Positions 11,878-23,494 of a DNA stretch of 64,000 nucleotides are shown piece by piece. The notes beneath the pieces were generated by a model. It did not search any database. It was given only the letters and a program-made list of their open reading frames with translations, and had not been told where the DNA came from. The stretch spans positions 135,480,108 to 135,544,107 of the forward strand of contig CM043955.1 in NCBI GenBank assembly GCA_014529385.2. The letters are read 5' to 3'. Every line of letters starts with the position of its first letter. Position 1 is the first letter of the stretch. Source of the DNA: Adiantum capillus-veneris (Eukaryota > Streptophyta > Polypodiopsida > Polypodiales > Pteridaceae). A program made the position numbers and the translations under genes.

Positions 11878-13574
11878 AATGGGTGTTTTTAAAAAAATGT
11901 TTCATACTAGAGCACATCAAACGCAAAACTATAAAATAAGCCATTATGAGAAGGTGAGTTGAAAGCTATTCAGCAAGTAATAGTCAATCCTCAAACAAGT
12001 CATGCGTGAGAGATCAAGAGTATCGAGGCTATATATTGACGAGTTGGCAAAAAGCTCAAAATTTTTCAATAAATAATTAAAATTGATCTCTAAAGCATTG
12101 AACATTGTAATTACAATTTTATTAAAAGGGAACTTTCACATCCTAATTTATTTTGATTCATATTCTCATTTATAAAATACTTCTCTACTCATTAAGTTAA
12201 GTTTATCTTCTACATCTTTTGTATTTGTTTATAATTCTAGCGATGTGTGCCACAAGAACTATATACATTCACAGGAGTTGACGTTTAAAATTGACAAGCA
12301 TGTCTTTACGCCGACAAAATTGCAAGGTTCATAATCTACATCCAAATCTCCATGCCTATGTGTTTGCTTGGTCAACACATAAAGACTGCAGTGTAGGGTA
12401 CGACTTTCATTCCTTAGATTTTTGGGGAGACCACAGTGTCAACTCTCCACCATACTTTTGCATGGCACTTTTGTGCGACATGCACTATACGTTTAGTCTT
12501 TCAATCTTTGCCGCATTGCCTGAAAAAATGTAACTATTCACATTGTTTTTATGTAGCTTAACACAAATAATGCCCTCTCTCATACACACCCAGATGACAC
12601 CCATACATGATTACAAGGATAGTAATGCACTTAATTTTTTTTAAAATTTCCTCCATTGCAAGCAAGTTCAAGCTTTCTTTTTCCACTCAAAAAGAGCCAT
12701 CGATTCTTCTTCTTCCCACCCTAATAGCTATAGGGGTTATTGTAATCTATCCCCAGTTAGCCTCACCATTAGTTTTCCAAGGAGTCCAAGTAACCGTATG
12801 TTCTATCACCATCTCAAACTCCATCAATATAGATAGTCAATGGAAATAGCAGAAAAATATCCGAAGGTTCTTGGGTTCTTATGCAGCCAAGAAGGAAGAA
12901 AAGATCCTCTACAAAAAATTTATATCGTTCAGCATGGAAAGCATGAGCGCTGGATTTCATTGTGGAGGTCAACAAGGAAACTATTGAGGAAGGTTTGGTT
13001 CAGCATGTCTATAATCACTCTGACGTGATTGCAAACGGCAAAGATGTCTCATTGGTTTATCATCCATGATGCAATTGTAAGTGCTTTCCTAGCCTTCCTT
13101 CTGTATTCTTCCTTTCGGACCTTGTTTCTCTCATATTTTCTTTTCTTTTTGAAGAGGTAGAATTATATTAAACAAGAATTAGGAGAAATATGGACCTTGC
13201 ATGGGCCTTGTAAGGAATCCTAATTTTTAGGGATTAAGGCTAATGTTGTGTGGGGTTAAGGGGGCAAGGGCATTGAAGAAGGTAGTTTTGGGTAGGCTTT
13301 TCTAGCCTTTGTAGGATGTGGACCTAAGGGGTTCCTTTCCCTCTCTAGCTTTTTTAAAGTGAAGGAAGCATAAGGGTGTGACCACATCAACAAAAACGTT
13401 GGTCTCTAAGAGTCAAAATTTGACTTTTAAAAAAAATCATTTTTATTTATTTTTTACTTAAAATTCCCTTCCAACATATATACATGTCCAAAACTCATTT
13501 TTTGACCCATTTTTTAACCCACAAGCTTAGAAAGTCCATTTTTTCCAAAAATCTTTTCCTTTAAAAAGTAAAAA
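11878..13574. other. Stretch without a recognisable gene; weak plus-strand coding-like segment at 12607-13028
   Basis: Two overlapping plus-strand open frames (12607-12849 and 12840-13028) could be exon relics. The first has a hydrophobic segment (PTLIAIGVIVIYPQLAS) and the second a basic run. I recognise no family. The remainder is AT-rich and featureless. Confidence 0.3.
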
Positions 13575-13745
13575 ACACTTTTTTCTCTCCTCCTCCTCCC
13601 TCCTCCCTCCTCTCTCCCTCTCCTCTCCCTCCTTGCCCCTACCTTCCTCCTCCTCCCCAATCTCTCCCTCCCCCCCCTCCCTCCTTCTCTCCTCCCATCT
13701 TCCTCAATCTCCCTACCCCTCCCCCTCTATCTTTTCATCCTTTGC
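13575..13745. repeat. Polypyrimidine tract (CTCC-rich)
   Basis: About 170 bp are almost pure C and T (CTCCTCCTCCCTCCTCCC-like) on the plus strand. An open frame beginning in it (13633) reads on to 13959 with a plausible segment from MVLTDITNG at about 13764, just before the inserted TTAA element. Whether this is a 5' coding relic of the transposase downstream is unclear. Confidence 0.6.
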
Positions 13746-13959
13746 TTCTTCACGCAACAGCTCCATGGTGCTCACGGACATCACAAATGGTTTTCTTCCA
13801 CCCCCACATACTCCGCACACCAAAAGCATACATATTCACTTACCCACGGTGTTTGCACCGAAGATCGTTGTTGAGGGTGATCAAAGGTCATCACAGGAAC
13901 GTCGCGCCGCTCGTGAGACCAATGTTGACATTTGGGTGGACAGCCATTTGTACCCTTAA

Positions 13960-15294
13960 CACTAGAATGGTAACAGGACACTTTTATGTCCTTGGACACT
14001 TTTGTGTCCTGTTAAGTGACCATTTTGCTTGAATTATTTGAAGAGTATGAAAATGAATTTCTAGGTTCTATATATCCAAAAAGTTGCCTTATGAGCTGAA
14101 AAAAACTTAGCTTTTTTTTTTGAGTATCGATCTCACCATTAACCTTACTCTTGCACAACATTTTTGAACCTAAACTATTTGAAAAAACGGGTCATGTTTT
14201 TGGCTTTTTTTCAATTTTTAGCAACTATACCACTCTAAACTTTATGTTTGTGAGGTTTAGATGGCTAGAGGTTAGGCCTTCATAGTTATCAACATGTTTT
14301 GATGCTTGTAGGGAGAGGTAAGTGTTAAAATTGAAAGTTATGACCAATTTACAAGAATTGCATAATCCTGTTTTTGGCCAAAATTAGCACTTTTATGATT
14401 TTTTTGGTGGCTTTCTTGATATTCAAATTCAATTTTGATTGTGTAAGTGTAATTTATAACTTAAAGCTAATCTTCCTTGAGTTTTTGGGGACCTAATATG
14501 CTATATAGCATAGTATATGATGATGGTTGAGTTTTTTGATTGCTGAAGAATACGATACATTTTAGAGTAGCAAGTATAACTTTCTCAATATTGCTAGTTT
14601 ATTAGGCCAATTGTGTGTATTTTGTAGGTAGTGACCATATATAATCATAGACTACAAACTTGGCTAGATATTGAGTAGTTTCTATGGGTTTCTAGAGGTC
14701 ATAATGCTAAACCCAGTTTTTTCATGTTTGCTGTATTTAGCACTTTATCATTGCCCCCAAGGTTCCAATTGTAAGAGATCCATTATCCTTTTGACATGCT
14801 CCATGGCTGCTTTTGAATCCAAAGGCCCAAAGGGAGCTAAGAAAACATGTATATAGTATTTGTATTGAGCGTGACTATAGAAACTTTGATGATAGGTCCG
14901 CAGAATTGCAAAAATGCAACTTTTTGTACCTATTTTTTTTGCCCAAAAAAAAAAAGTGAGGTAAAAGCAACCATATGTTTTGGTCACCAACCCATTGAAG
15001 TTTACGGGGCATTTTATCTCATGTCCTACAAAAATCTCCACTCTTATTTATATGCAATCAACCATAAGAAATTGCTATTTTGAGCAAAATGCACTGGTCC
15101 ATCAACTTTGGAGGCTTGTAGTGACCAAGGGATGATAGAAATTACAAGTTTCTCATTTTTTCCATATGTAGTAGTTATTGAACTATAAGCTCATGAAAGG
15201 ATTTTTCAAAATGAGTGGATCTACTATGGTTTTGGATTTTTTTCCAAAACCCTGAAAGGACACTTTTATGTCCTATTAGGTTACCATTCTAGTG
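13960..15294. mobile_element. TTAA-target DNA transposon, copy 1 (1,335 bp, apparently non-autonomous)
   Basis: The ends are inverted repeats beginning CACTAGAATGGTAAC, with the complement CCATTCTAGTG at 15284-15294. The subterminal motif AGGACACTTTTATGTCC lies inside both ends. TTAA directly flanks both sides (13956-13959 and 15295-15298). A second copy of almost the same length lies inverted at 48024-49359, also flanked by TTAA. Interior open frames are short and not conserved between copies, so I see no transposase. TTAA targeting with a C-starting short inverted repeat is the pattern of piggyBac elements; superfamily membership is inference without a transposase. Confidence 0.8.
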
Positions 15295-15728
15295 TTAAGA
15301 TCCTATTAGCCGCTTCCATCCATCCTTTAATAGCCTTTGACATTTCTTCAATTTCTTGGGAGGGGAGAAGCAGACTTGTTAAGCTATTGCAAGCGGTTAT
15401 GTATGGGTGCAGGTGCTTCTTTGCATATGTGGATGCACGAATGTCAAACTCTTCACCTCAACACGACGGCATTACAACAGAGTGTTGCCTCTTTGGAGAG
15501 GGTGGTTGAAACTCTTCAACAATAAATGCAAGAAAATGAATCCCACACATCACATACTTGAAAGAAACACCCCTTGGTGCAAGGGAATTCAAGCGCACAC
15601 ATTCATCCATTGAAAGTCTTGCACATTTGGGAGGAGCATGCAAACGACGAGTGACAACCACAATGTGATTTGGTCTTTACTTGCATGATGCATTCTTACT
15701 TCACACTATTTTCTAACTTTTTTTTTTA

Positions 15729-18012
15729 TTGGTTGCTAGAAACTTCATCCAGGAGGCATGCGGTGGAACAAGCCAAGATGATCGAGTCAACCTTCTCACT
15801 AGTTGTCTCAAAACCCAGGATTTGATTTCTATCTTAAAATCACTTAAAAGTAAGCACATTAAGGATGCAGTCACCAAGGACCTTATGCGTAAATTGCGAA
15901 ATGTGGTTAGTGATGATGACGTGCAACAAGCTTGTGATGAGGCTGGAATCAGCACCAAAGTCTATCAAGCTATTTTCCAACTCCTAAAGGATGCCCTTAA
16001 AGAGCATGGCATTGTGGAAAACCTATTCCCCATTCCTCACAAGGTCAACCTCGCAAAGAAGGCCACAAATGAAGATGTGTTCTCCCGCATTGGGACATAC
16101 ATACACATGGAGGATACAATGCCAACGTCTCTTTATGCTTCGTGCGCAACAAAAACAAGGGGAAAAGGTAAGAAACAATCCATAAGACCTTCGGAGAAGG
16201 GCTTCCCTTACAAAATGTGGAGCAATATTTTTGTGGACCTTAGAAGACTTCAACAAGCCATGCTTAGATTTTACGAGTTACCTAAAGAAGGTGACACACT
16301 ATACTTTTTTCTTTTGGTTGTATTATTATCATAGACAGTGAAGTTTAAGGTCCTGGCACTATTTATTTTATAGTGCTTGGCACAAAGGTCGCTTTTGTGT
16401 TGAAACTCGATGAGTGACAAATAGTGAGGTTGAAGTTAGAGAGGCTAAGTGTCACTCTAATGAACAAGCCTCTTTTGAAAACCAAGCGAAGGGATTCAGT
16501 CGAGCCATCTCCCACCCCATCTTTTAGCGTGCAATCAAAGAAAGACATTTGGTGGTTGGGTGCTATTGAGGTGCCCAAAGAGACCAATCAAGTACTTTCA
16601 TGTATTTTTGAGAGAACTCCATGGATCATAGAAGTAATTAACTCCCAAATTGTAGATCAAAAGTTGGAGGTTGATGTTTTGGTAGCTATGATGTGGAGTG
16701 GCACTTAGGTGGGGACTTGAAGACCATAAAGTGTTTGCTTGGCTGCAAACAAGGGGATTTTTCTCTCATGCCTTGTCCATTTTGCACTCGTGGGTACAAA
16801 CCTAATGGAAAAAAATCACACAAGAGCACTGCAAAGGTCGGTTCCATGCTTCCATGGCAAGGGCATGGAGAACAAGGGTTGGATTCTCATGATGTCGGAG
16901 ATGAAGTTAGAGAATGGGAAGCGTCTATTCTGAGATGTCCCATGCTCAATGCCCCAGACCATGATCAAAATAACCGCGCTTGGAATCCAATCTTTCCATT
17001 TCGTCTGTCGAATGTACATTTTTGTACATTACATGCATTCATGTGCATTTTTGATAGGCTATTGAAGCTCTACATTGACTATGCTTTCACAATGAAACCA
17101 TTGGAAAAATCCCAGGAAGCAATCGAAAGAGTGGAGGTACTCTTGAATTCCATTGGATGTCACGGTGAAAATGTGTCTATCACTGCTGCAAAGAACATAG
17201 GGAAGGGCCATGCAATTGCTCAACAAGTGTCAATAAGTGGAAAAAAAGCCAGACACTTTTTGAAGAAATTTTCCCAAGGAAAGCCAAGTTGATATGCTAC
17301 TCAAACCAGCTCCAACCAACAGACAGGTAACCTTTGGGAGCTTTGGAAGGAGTTATGAAAAGCTACTACTAACAATGATTCAAATGGAAAGCTTGCAAAC
17401 AAACACAAGCAAGTTTGGGCACATTTTGATAAAATGGTCAAGCTTATGGACCTTAACATCACAACAAAAGAACAACGCCAATCATTTCAAGAAGCCTTGG
17501 CGGATTTTACCAAGGTCTTCTCCCTTTCTTGCGGTGAAAATAACATCACACATTACATGGTAAGCTATGTTACGTGGTGAATTTATTACAAGAGATTGTT
17601 TTCATTAAATAATGTGGATCGTTTACTCATGTGAACAACATATCTTGTTTGCACTCGTGCATTTTTTATGCACAAGTATGGATCGCTTGAAATTTTTAGC
17701 ACTCAAGGCATGGATAAGTCCCATTATTGAGCAAGGGGATTGTACTTCAAAAATACTTGACATGGTGGTGGAATGGTGCAATCCAATTATTTGGAGGAGA
17801 TGTTCAACTAGTCTTTTCGCACAACATTTGCTCGTAAGCTCACAATGGAGCGTGCGCGACAATCCAGGATTGCTATTGAAGTGCGGAAATGCGGTCGTCA
17901 AGAGCATAGCAACAAGTGGCAAATGTCACAAGGTCCCGCCAAGCATGATGCATGGTGGCAATGTAGAGTGCGGCAAGGGTCAAAGTAGATTCTGTGTGAG
18001 TCACTCCACGTG
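15729..18012 (+). pseudogene. Decayed DNA transposase-like gene, superfamily not identified
   Basis: Several plus-strand segments seem to belong together. They are 15729-16334 (helical N-terminal part), 16424-16708 (contains KKDIWWLGAIEVP), 16693-17292, and frames from 17330 to about 17990. The 16693-17292 piece contains HLGGDLKTIKCLLG, the zinc-binding-like PCPFC, a C-T-L-H-A helix and a SGKKARHFLKKF motif. The 17330-17990 frames contain AHFDKMVKLMDL, STQGMDKSHY and HGGGMVQSNYLEEMF. The order and the D, CxxC and H-rich motifs are transposase-like. The frame is broken by shifts and by TGA at 17728 and 17758 and TAG at 17809. A splice donor may lie near 16290. I recall similar proteins in invertebrates and early plants but cannot name the superfamily. 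Confidence 0.5.
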
Positions 18013-19889
18013 AACTAAGGGTCCAACTCTTAACGACATGTTCATTTAAAAAAATAATAGTTTTTTTTCCAAAATTAGTGTGAACAGGACCCTTTTTAAA
18101 TGGGCCCTTATAAACATTGCATGCTCTCATAAACCACTCAATTCTTAAGAACAGGTAAGCTGTTACCATACCAAATGGCGCGCACCAAACGAACCATGAA
18201 AGAGCATCCACCTACCAACAAAAACATCCTCCAAGGATGTGAGAAGCCGGCATGGCTTAAAGGCACAAGAAAATGGCCACAAACACCTGGCCATTCAAGG
18301 AACTCCTCTGGCGCAGTGGGCGTGGTAGTAGGGCACCAGAGTCATCGAGGACTGTAGAATCTTCACGTCCCCAAGAAAAAACACCTAGAAAAAGAATGAA
18401 GCAACGTGCCCAACGCTGGAGAGAAGAAGAGGCCCAGCAAACACCAGAGTCCGATAGGCAGGAGCCACCGTGCCACCAATCACAAGTAGGACCATCCAGG
18501 ACTCAGGTGGTCCATACAGACACTGAATCCGAGATAGAGCCACCATGGCAGTGAGCTGATATACCGCGCACGCACTGGGTACTTGTTGGGGGGAAGATCT
18601 AAGGGAAGAGGATGAATCAGAAGAGGCTGCAGATCGAGCCCCTAAGCATGTAAACAGGTGCAAGTGAAAGTTTTTCAAGAAGCCTAATGTATTCTCAAAA
18701 CATGTACTTACAATGTGTTAGAAATTGAGGTGGTTGCTGCAATTGCATGCTTGACATTGAGAACACATGTTGCGCAATGGCTACGGTCCCCTTGTCTTTG
18801 CAGTTCTTGAAGCCAAGGAGCTTTGCTTTCCAATGATAATCCGAGTTTGCACGATTCCGGACACGATGAGTGCCAATAGCAAATGGTTGCGTGTATACCT
18901 AAGCATCTTTGGTGAACTCTTGTGGTACCCACTCATCATCTATACCTTTAGTGTTGTGGCATGCAAGTGCTGTGACCTCATCCTTTGGCCGCCTTTGCGA
19001 AGTAGAGCTGGCCATGGTTGAACAAAGAAAATTAGAAGGAGGAGCAAGACCTTGCTTATTGCTACAATGTAGGTGGGATAAAGTGATAGGACAAGGTGGT
19101 TAACCTTTTCTTGGTGTGGTACTGGGAGGAGAAGGTGGATAACCCTTGCTTGGTGTGGAAATGGAAGGTGGTAAGGGAGAAGAGAGGAGCTTCCTTGCTA
19201 CAACAATGGAGATGGTATCAAGAGAGAGTGTTGGAGTAGAGGATGAGTGTGATGGTTGCAACCAAGGAGGGGTTGGAATTAAAGGGGTCCTAGAGAGAGA
19301 AAATCACTTTTTGCCTAAGGACTACTTTTGGGGGGTTCTGGATAGTAAAAAAAGATTTTTTAAAAAGTTTTTTAAAAAAATGAATTTTAGGGTTTTTGTG
19401 TGCACATTTTGACTTTTTGAGGTCAAAAAATGTTTTTTTGACCATAAAATAGATTTAGGGGGGTTTTAAGAAGATGAGATTTGAGTTTTGAAAATTTTGA
19501 AAAATTTCAAAATTTTGAGATTTTTTCAGAACCGGATCAAACAAAAGGGAAGTTGGAGGTTCCATATGCCCCCCCCGCCCCCCCCTAAGAGCCCATTAAG
19601 AAGTATAATTCTTTGTCCCCCTACATTTTTGAGGGCATAGAGTGTGTCCACCACCCTCTTCTCATTGGCTGGCCTCTAATTAACCTTAATCCCAAAGGGC
19701 CCCTAGAGGGTTCATATTTTTCCTAATGGGTAGATTTAGTTCTCTAAAGCACTCCTAGATTCTATTCAGTTGTCAGACTAAGTGGTCACTTACTTTTGGC
19801 TATTGAAATTGCAGATGTCTATCCTTTATCATACAAGGAATGGGAGCCAGGAGAGTGCATTGTAGGTCTCATATTTATAATTCACACTA
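18013..19889. other. No clear gene; possible minus-strand coding fragment at 18727-19013
   Basis: On the minus strand from about 19013 a reading opens with MASSTSQRRPKDEV and includes IDDEWVPQEFTKDA and later WKAKLLGFKNCKDKGT, interrupted by one stop. It looks protein-like but I do not recognise it. A plus-strand frame at 18175 begins MARTKRT and soon shifts frame. The rest (19100-19890) is G-rich then T-rich with no gene signal. Confidence 0.3.
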
Positions 19890-19892
19890 ACA

Positions 19893-20790
19893 TTGGTGTT
19901 TTATAGTATGTTGGAAGAACTAGCAAGAGCCTTGCAAATGAGGGCATTTTCTTCTACGAGCACTTCTACCGACTCAACCAGAGAAATAAAAAAGGTACTT
20001 TGGTTAAACTCCCTCTCTCCACCAATTAAAGCTATATTGATTGGCCAGTCCTGGACACCACAATGTGTGAAGCTCTCCAAAGTAAGTTGATTAGGGATTT
20101 GCAAAGGTCTTGTAACCACCAAATTGGTGAAGACTACAAATTTCTTTCCTAAAACATTATTTGTGGAACTATTCAATGGTGGTCCGTGCGGTCTATCAGT
20201 GACTTCTCATCTCCTTTTAGCACAAGCACTCTCAAATTGTTGCAAGCTGATCTTAGTTTGTGCCTATTGATCAAGAGTCGCCAAGCCTGGAGAACAATGT
20301 TGTCATAGATGTGGAGGTATTGGACAAAGATCTCAACCTTGTGAGACAGTGGTTCTATAATTTTATTTGTGGAACAATTCGGTGGTGGTCCGTGCGGTCT
20401 ATCCAGTGACTTCTCATCTCCTTCTGGCACAAGCGCTCTCAAATTGTTGTAGGATGCTCTTAGTTTGTGCCTATTGATCAAGAGTTGGCAGGCCTAGAGA
20501 ACAATGTTATCATAGATGTGGAGGTATTGGACAAAGAGCTCAACCTTGTGATAGTGGTAACAATAAGGGACCAATGCAACTTTTTGCAACTCTAGCACAA
20601 CATAGTGGATGAGACAGCAGACAACAAGCCCTCAAAGTTCTATTTCTTACTAGGTGGACACAAAGTAATGCAACAAAGGGAAAAAGAGATTGTTTGTAGA
20701 CAGCTAACTGATCGAGTTCAAATTGTGCCAATCTAACTTGGGTGAATTCCATTGGGCGTAACTTCTTTTGCAATTGAAATCAATATTCAT
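19893..20790 (+). pseudogene. Unrecognised gene remnant, plus strand, with internal duplication
   Basis: Protein-like segments appear in one direction. YVGRTSKSLANEGIFFYEHF, directly followed by YRLNQRNKK, lies near 19910-19995 and continues through CEALQSKLIRDLQRS to about 20150. Later VPIDQELAGLENNVIIDVEV, DKELNLVIVVTIRDQ and KPSKFYFLLGGHKVMQQREK lie in about 20465-20700. Stops interrupt them. The VPIDQE-type segment occurs twice because of a 206-bp tandem duplication. I cannot assign a family. Confidence 0.35.
20161..20560. repeat. Tandem duplication, about 206-bp unit, two copies
   Basis: Copy 1 starts TTGTGGAACTATTC at 20161 and copy 2 starts TTGTGGAACAATTC at 20367. Both run through GGTGGTCCGTGCGGTCTATC and GATGTGGAGGTATTGGACAAAGA. 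The copies differ by scattered substitutions and one small indel. Confidence 0.9.
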
Positions 20791-20957
20791 AACTTGCATT
20801 GTAACATTTCTTTCAGTTAAAATCTTTTATTTCAACAGTGAGATGATATTGACCATTTTGGTTGTAAGATGAAATTGTCTATCTATCTCTCTCCCTTTGT
20901 GAAAGTATGTGCCATTTCCTTACATTTTGTACAACATATGGAGAGTTTGATGTCTAA

Positions 20958-20959
<2 letters not shown>

Positions 20960-21042
<83 letters not shown>
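20960..21042. repeat. CT microsatellite joined to CA microsatellite
   Basis: Pure CT repeats run from about 20960 to 21023, then CA repeats to about 21042. Long open frames across this are repeat artefacts. Confidence 0.95.
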
Positions 21043-21109
21043 TTTACATCCATGGAACCACATTGACAAGTACAAAGAATCATATGAATGAACATAGTTA
21101 GCATTACGG

Positions 21110-21805
21110 AGAGTATTTAGAAGTACAAATTTTGAAACAGTCAATGGGATGCAATACAAATTTGCATATAAGGGATCAAAATGTCCTATAGGTAGAAGTC
21201 ATGCTCGTGCCCTTCAAATGAGAGTGGGAAGAGAGTTGTGCCTGGTGGATTAAGTAATCATGTATGTGGTGTGTCTTCTATCAACAGAGTCTTGCCAACA
21301 TCAAATGGAACATGGATTTGAGAAAAAGGTTTGTAATAAAGCTGTACATTTGGTTCTATAGGGTGGTAGTGGCCATCGATGATAGCACATTGTGATTGGC
21401 AATACGCAAAATTAAATTTCCAATGCTATTTTTAGCTATGTTACAAACTATGGCTACGAGGGGGTTGAGGTTTCTCAACTACTTAGAAGACCATATCGTG
21501 ACACAAAACCTAGAAAAAAGAAATTGCAAAAATTCCTTCGTGCTTGGCCATAAAATGATTGTGTGTCCGGCTACACAAAAGTTGCGCAGGTTGAGAGATC
21601 CTTCATTTGAATGATATGGCTCTTGAAACAACAACAATCCGTTGATGTCAATAATAATTAGTCTCTGCAAATGTTTTGAAAAACAAATAAATAGGTAGAC
21701 AATAGGATGAATTTCATATTCTTTTACATTGGTTATTACAGGAACAATCATGTCAATGTCTAGCAAAGGTCCATACTCGGTTTGGTTGTTGTGGAGGTTG
21801 TCCAC
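21110..21805 (-). pseudogene. FCP1/NIF-like (HAD superfamily) phosphatase relic
   Basis: On the minus strand the first segment (21805-21479) contains LIIIDINGLLLFQEPY, the D-x-N-G form of the first HAD motif seen in FCP1-like domains. It then contains STKEFLQFLFSRFCVTIWSS, matching the FLxFxxxRFxVxIWSS block that follows it. The second segment (about 21320-21165) contains VGKTLLIEDTPH, then LLNPPGTTLFP and DILIPYMQ, the typical distal part of plant FCP1-like domains. Two in-frame stops and a gap of about 150 bp, possibly an intron, separate intact function from the present sequence. Such domains remove phosphate from phosphoserine or phosphothreonine in nuclear proteins. It lies on the same strand as the duplicated remnants immediately to its right. 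Confidence 0.7.
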
Positions 21806-22311
21806 TCCAGTGTTGACATCCCGGGACTTTTTCTCACCACTCTCTTGTTCTTATACCGTCTAAGACTCTTGTGTCTCTAGCGTAGAGTGGTCCATAGGTG
21901 AAGAATTAGCTTCTAATATGCTATGCTCTATTTGTGGGCTGGGCCTTATTGACTGTTGATGATTTTTAGGCTCTACCGATGGAATTGTGGGAGTGGTATG
22001 CTCTGCGTGAGGGTTGGCACGTTCTTCCTCATCCCCTCCCTTTGCATTATCTTCTTCCTTTAAAACCCTGCAATTGTAGAGGTAGTTTCAATCTTAATTT
22101 CTTCCTCATCCCTCCATGTGCATGATCTGGATCATCTGCGCCTGCTCACAGTGCCCTTCCCCTCATCCTATATCTCCACCGTGTCAAACTCTCCCATGGC
22201 ATGATTTCTCTTCTCATTAGTCCGTTCCCCCTCTTCCTCTTGTCCCTTCTGAACTGTTTGCTAGTGTCCCTGAACAGTCATTGTTATCTCTACAATATGG
22301 TCATCAAGTTA

Positions 22312-22670
22312 CCAAGGATTTCATTAACGTGATCACAAATATGTAAACATGTTAATAGCGTTGAGTGATTACTTTGTAAAACATGTGATCACGTTAAATT
22401 TTTAAGTGACCTTTCTATTAGCTTGTAAAACCACCCAAATTGATAGTCCATCGGGCTTTTCCATATTCTGGGAGGCCCGTTGATGGGTTTTTTCCATATC
22501 CCAATGGGCCCGCCACAAAAAAATAATATCTCGAAGGGCTTTTGGTGGGTTATCAAATCACCATTCATAGGATTTTATGAAATTATGTAAATTGTAATTA
22601 TGTGAATATGATAATAACACATGGTAAACATGAAAAAATTCATGTGATCACATAATTATTAAATCCTTGG
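22312..22670. mobile_element. 359-bp MITE with terminal inverted repeats, present only in duplication unit A
   Basis: The left end CCAAGGATTTCATTAACGTG is complemented at the right end (AATTATTAAATCCTTGG), and the inverted similarity continues for about 45 bp through GTGATCACA and further AT-rich bases. Unit B has no insertion at the corresponding site: it reads CAAGTTAGTATTCATCC where unit A reads CAAGTTA-element-TCATCC. The four extra bases GTAT in unit B could be an excision scar. No target duplication is clear. Confidence 0.8.
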
Positions 22671-22689
22671 TCATCCAAAAAGGTGTCTT

Positions 22690-23376
22690 TCGCAACCATG
22701 CTTACAGGATGTGAAATAGAAAGAAGATGCTTGATTAGAGGGGCATGGTATCAATGCAAATACTCAAATATATACTTCTCCCACTTTGCAAAAGAAAAAT
22801 CAAAACAAAATGGAATAGAGATATATACTTATTGCAAAATCACCATCTCCCAAGTAATGGTTTGCAAAATTCCTACCTTTGACATGAATGGCTACAGTGC
22901 AAAAAAGCTTTGCAGTATGTACTCGACATGAAGGAGGCGCCTCCATCCACACGAGTTGGCATCCGTGTATTTAGGGGCTATGAGTTCTTTAATTTCTAAC
23001 TTCTACAACTCGTAACTTCCGCATATCTTGCCATATACAAGCAACAATCTTTTTATGCAGTTACAAGCAGACAAGTCTGGTATGAAACCAACACAATCAA
23101 TGTATGCATTACTTATTCCACATCAATCCAAATTCTAATTTTGAATACTCATAGTCTTAATTCTGAATGTGTTCCTTGAATTGAGTTTAGAATCTAGACA
23201 ACTGTCTTGTCAAGCTTGATGCAGACCATGATACAAACCAAGCTCCAGTGGTGGTTGCTCTCATATGGAAAAATGATGGTTGTGACTTCCAGCATTGGAC
23301 AATGGGCAAGCCACTTCTCAAATGTACCCTAAGGGGTGTTTTTCATTCTGAGAAAGATAGACATTTGAGGATCCAT
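22690..23376 (-). pseudogene. ULP1/SENP-like (C48) protease relic, unit A
   Basis: The minus-strand reading begins MDPQMSIFLRMKNTP at 23376 and contains IIFPYESNHHWSLVCI, the HWSL block with the catalytic histidine of SUMO-specific proteases. A segment ILNSIQGTHSE follows where the family has its aspartate-containing LDS motif, so Asp appears replaced by Asn. Further on (about 22975-22890) TDANSCGW precedes HVEYILQSFFA, corresponding to the Cys-Gly block and following helix. Stops and frame changes separate the blocks. The family removes SUMO from proteins; plant transposons such as Kaonashi elements also carry such domains. The copy in unit B has the same breaks. Confidence 0.6.
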
Positions 23377-23494
23377 GATATATATTTCTGGCCGATTTTG
23401 TGCAGGTAGCAGGCTCTTGATCAAACTACACGATAATTAATCGAAGCTATTCTCTAATCTAAAGACTTAATAAAAGTATGTTGAAGCTAGTGAA

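Noticed and set aside
13960-15294. Classifying the paired element as CACTA because its ends begin CACTA
   Set aside because: CACTA elements make 3-bp duplications. Here the flanks are TTAA on both sides in both copies, and 3-bp flanks do not match.
18175-18357. Plus-strand frame starting MARTKRT, like the N-terminus of histone H3
   Set aside because: Similarity ends after about six residues, no H3 core follows, and the frame soon shifts. Coincidence is more likely. The real H3-like relics are on the other strand at 24 and 27 kb.
22683-22931. Plus-strand 82-codon frame present in both duplication units (also at 25663-25863)
   Set aside because: It is the antisense of the ULP1-like relic; conservation follows from the duplication.
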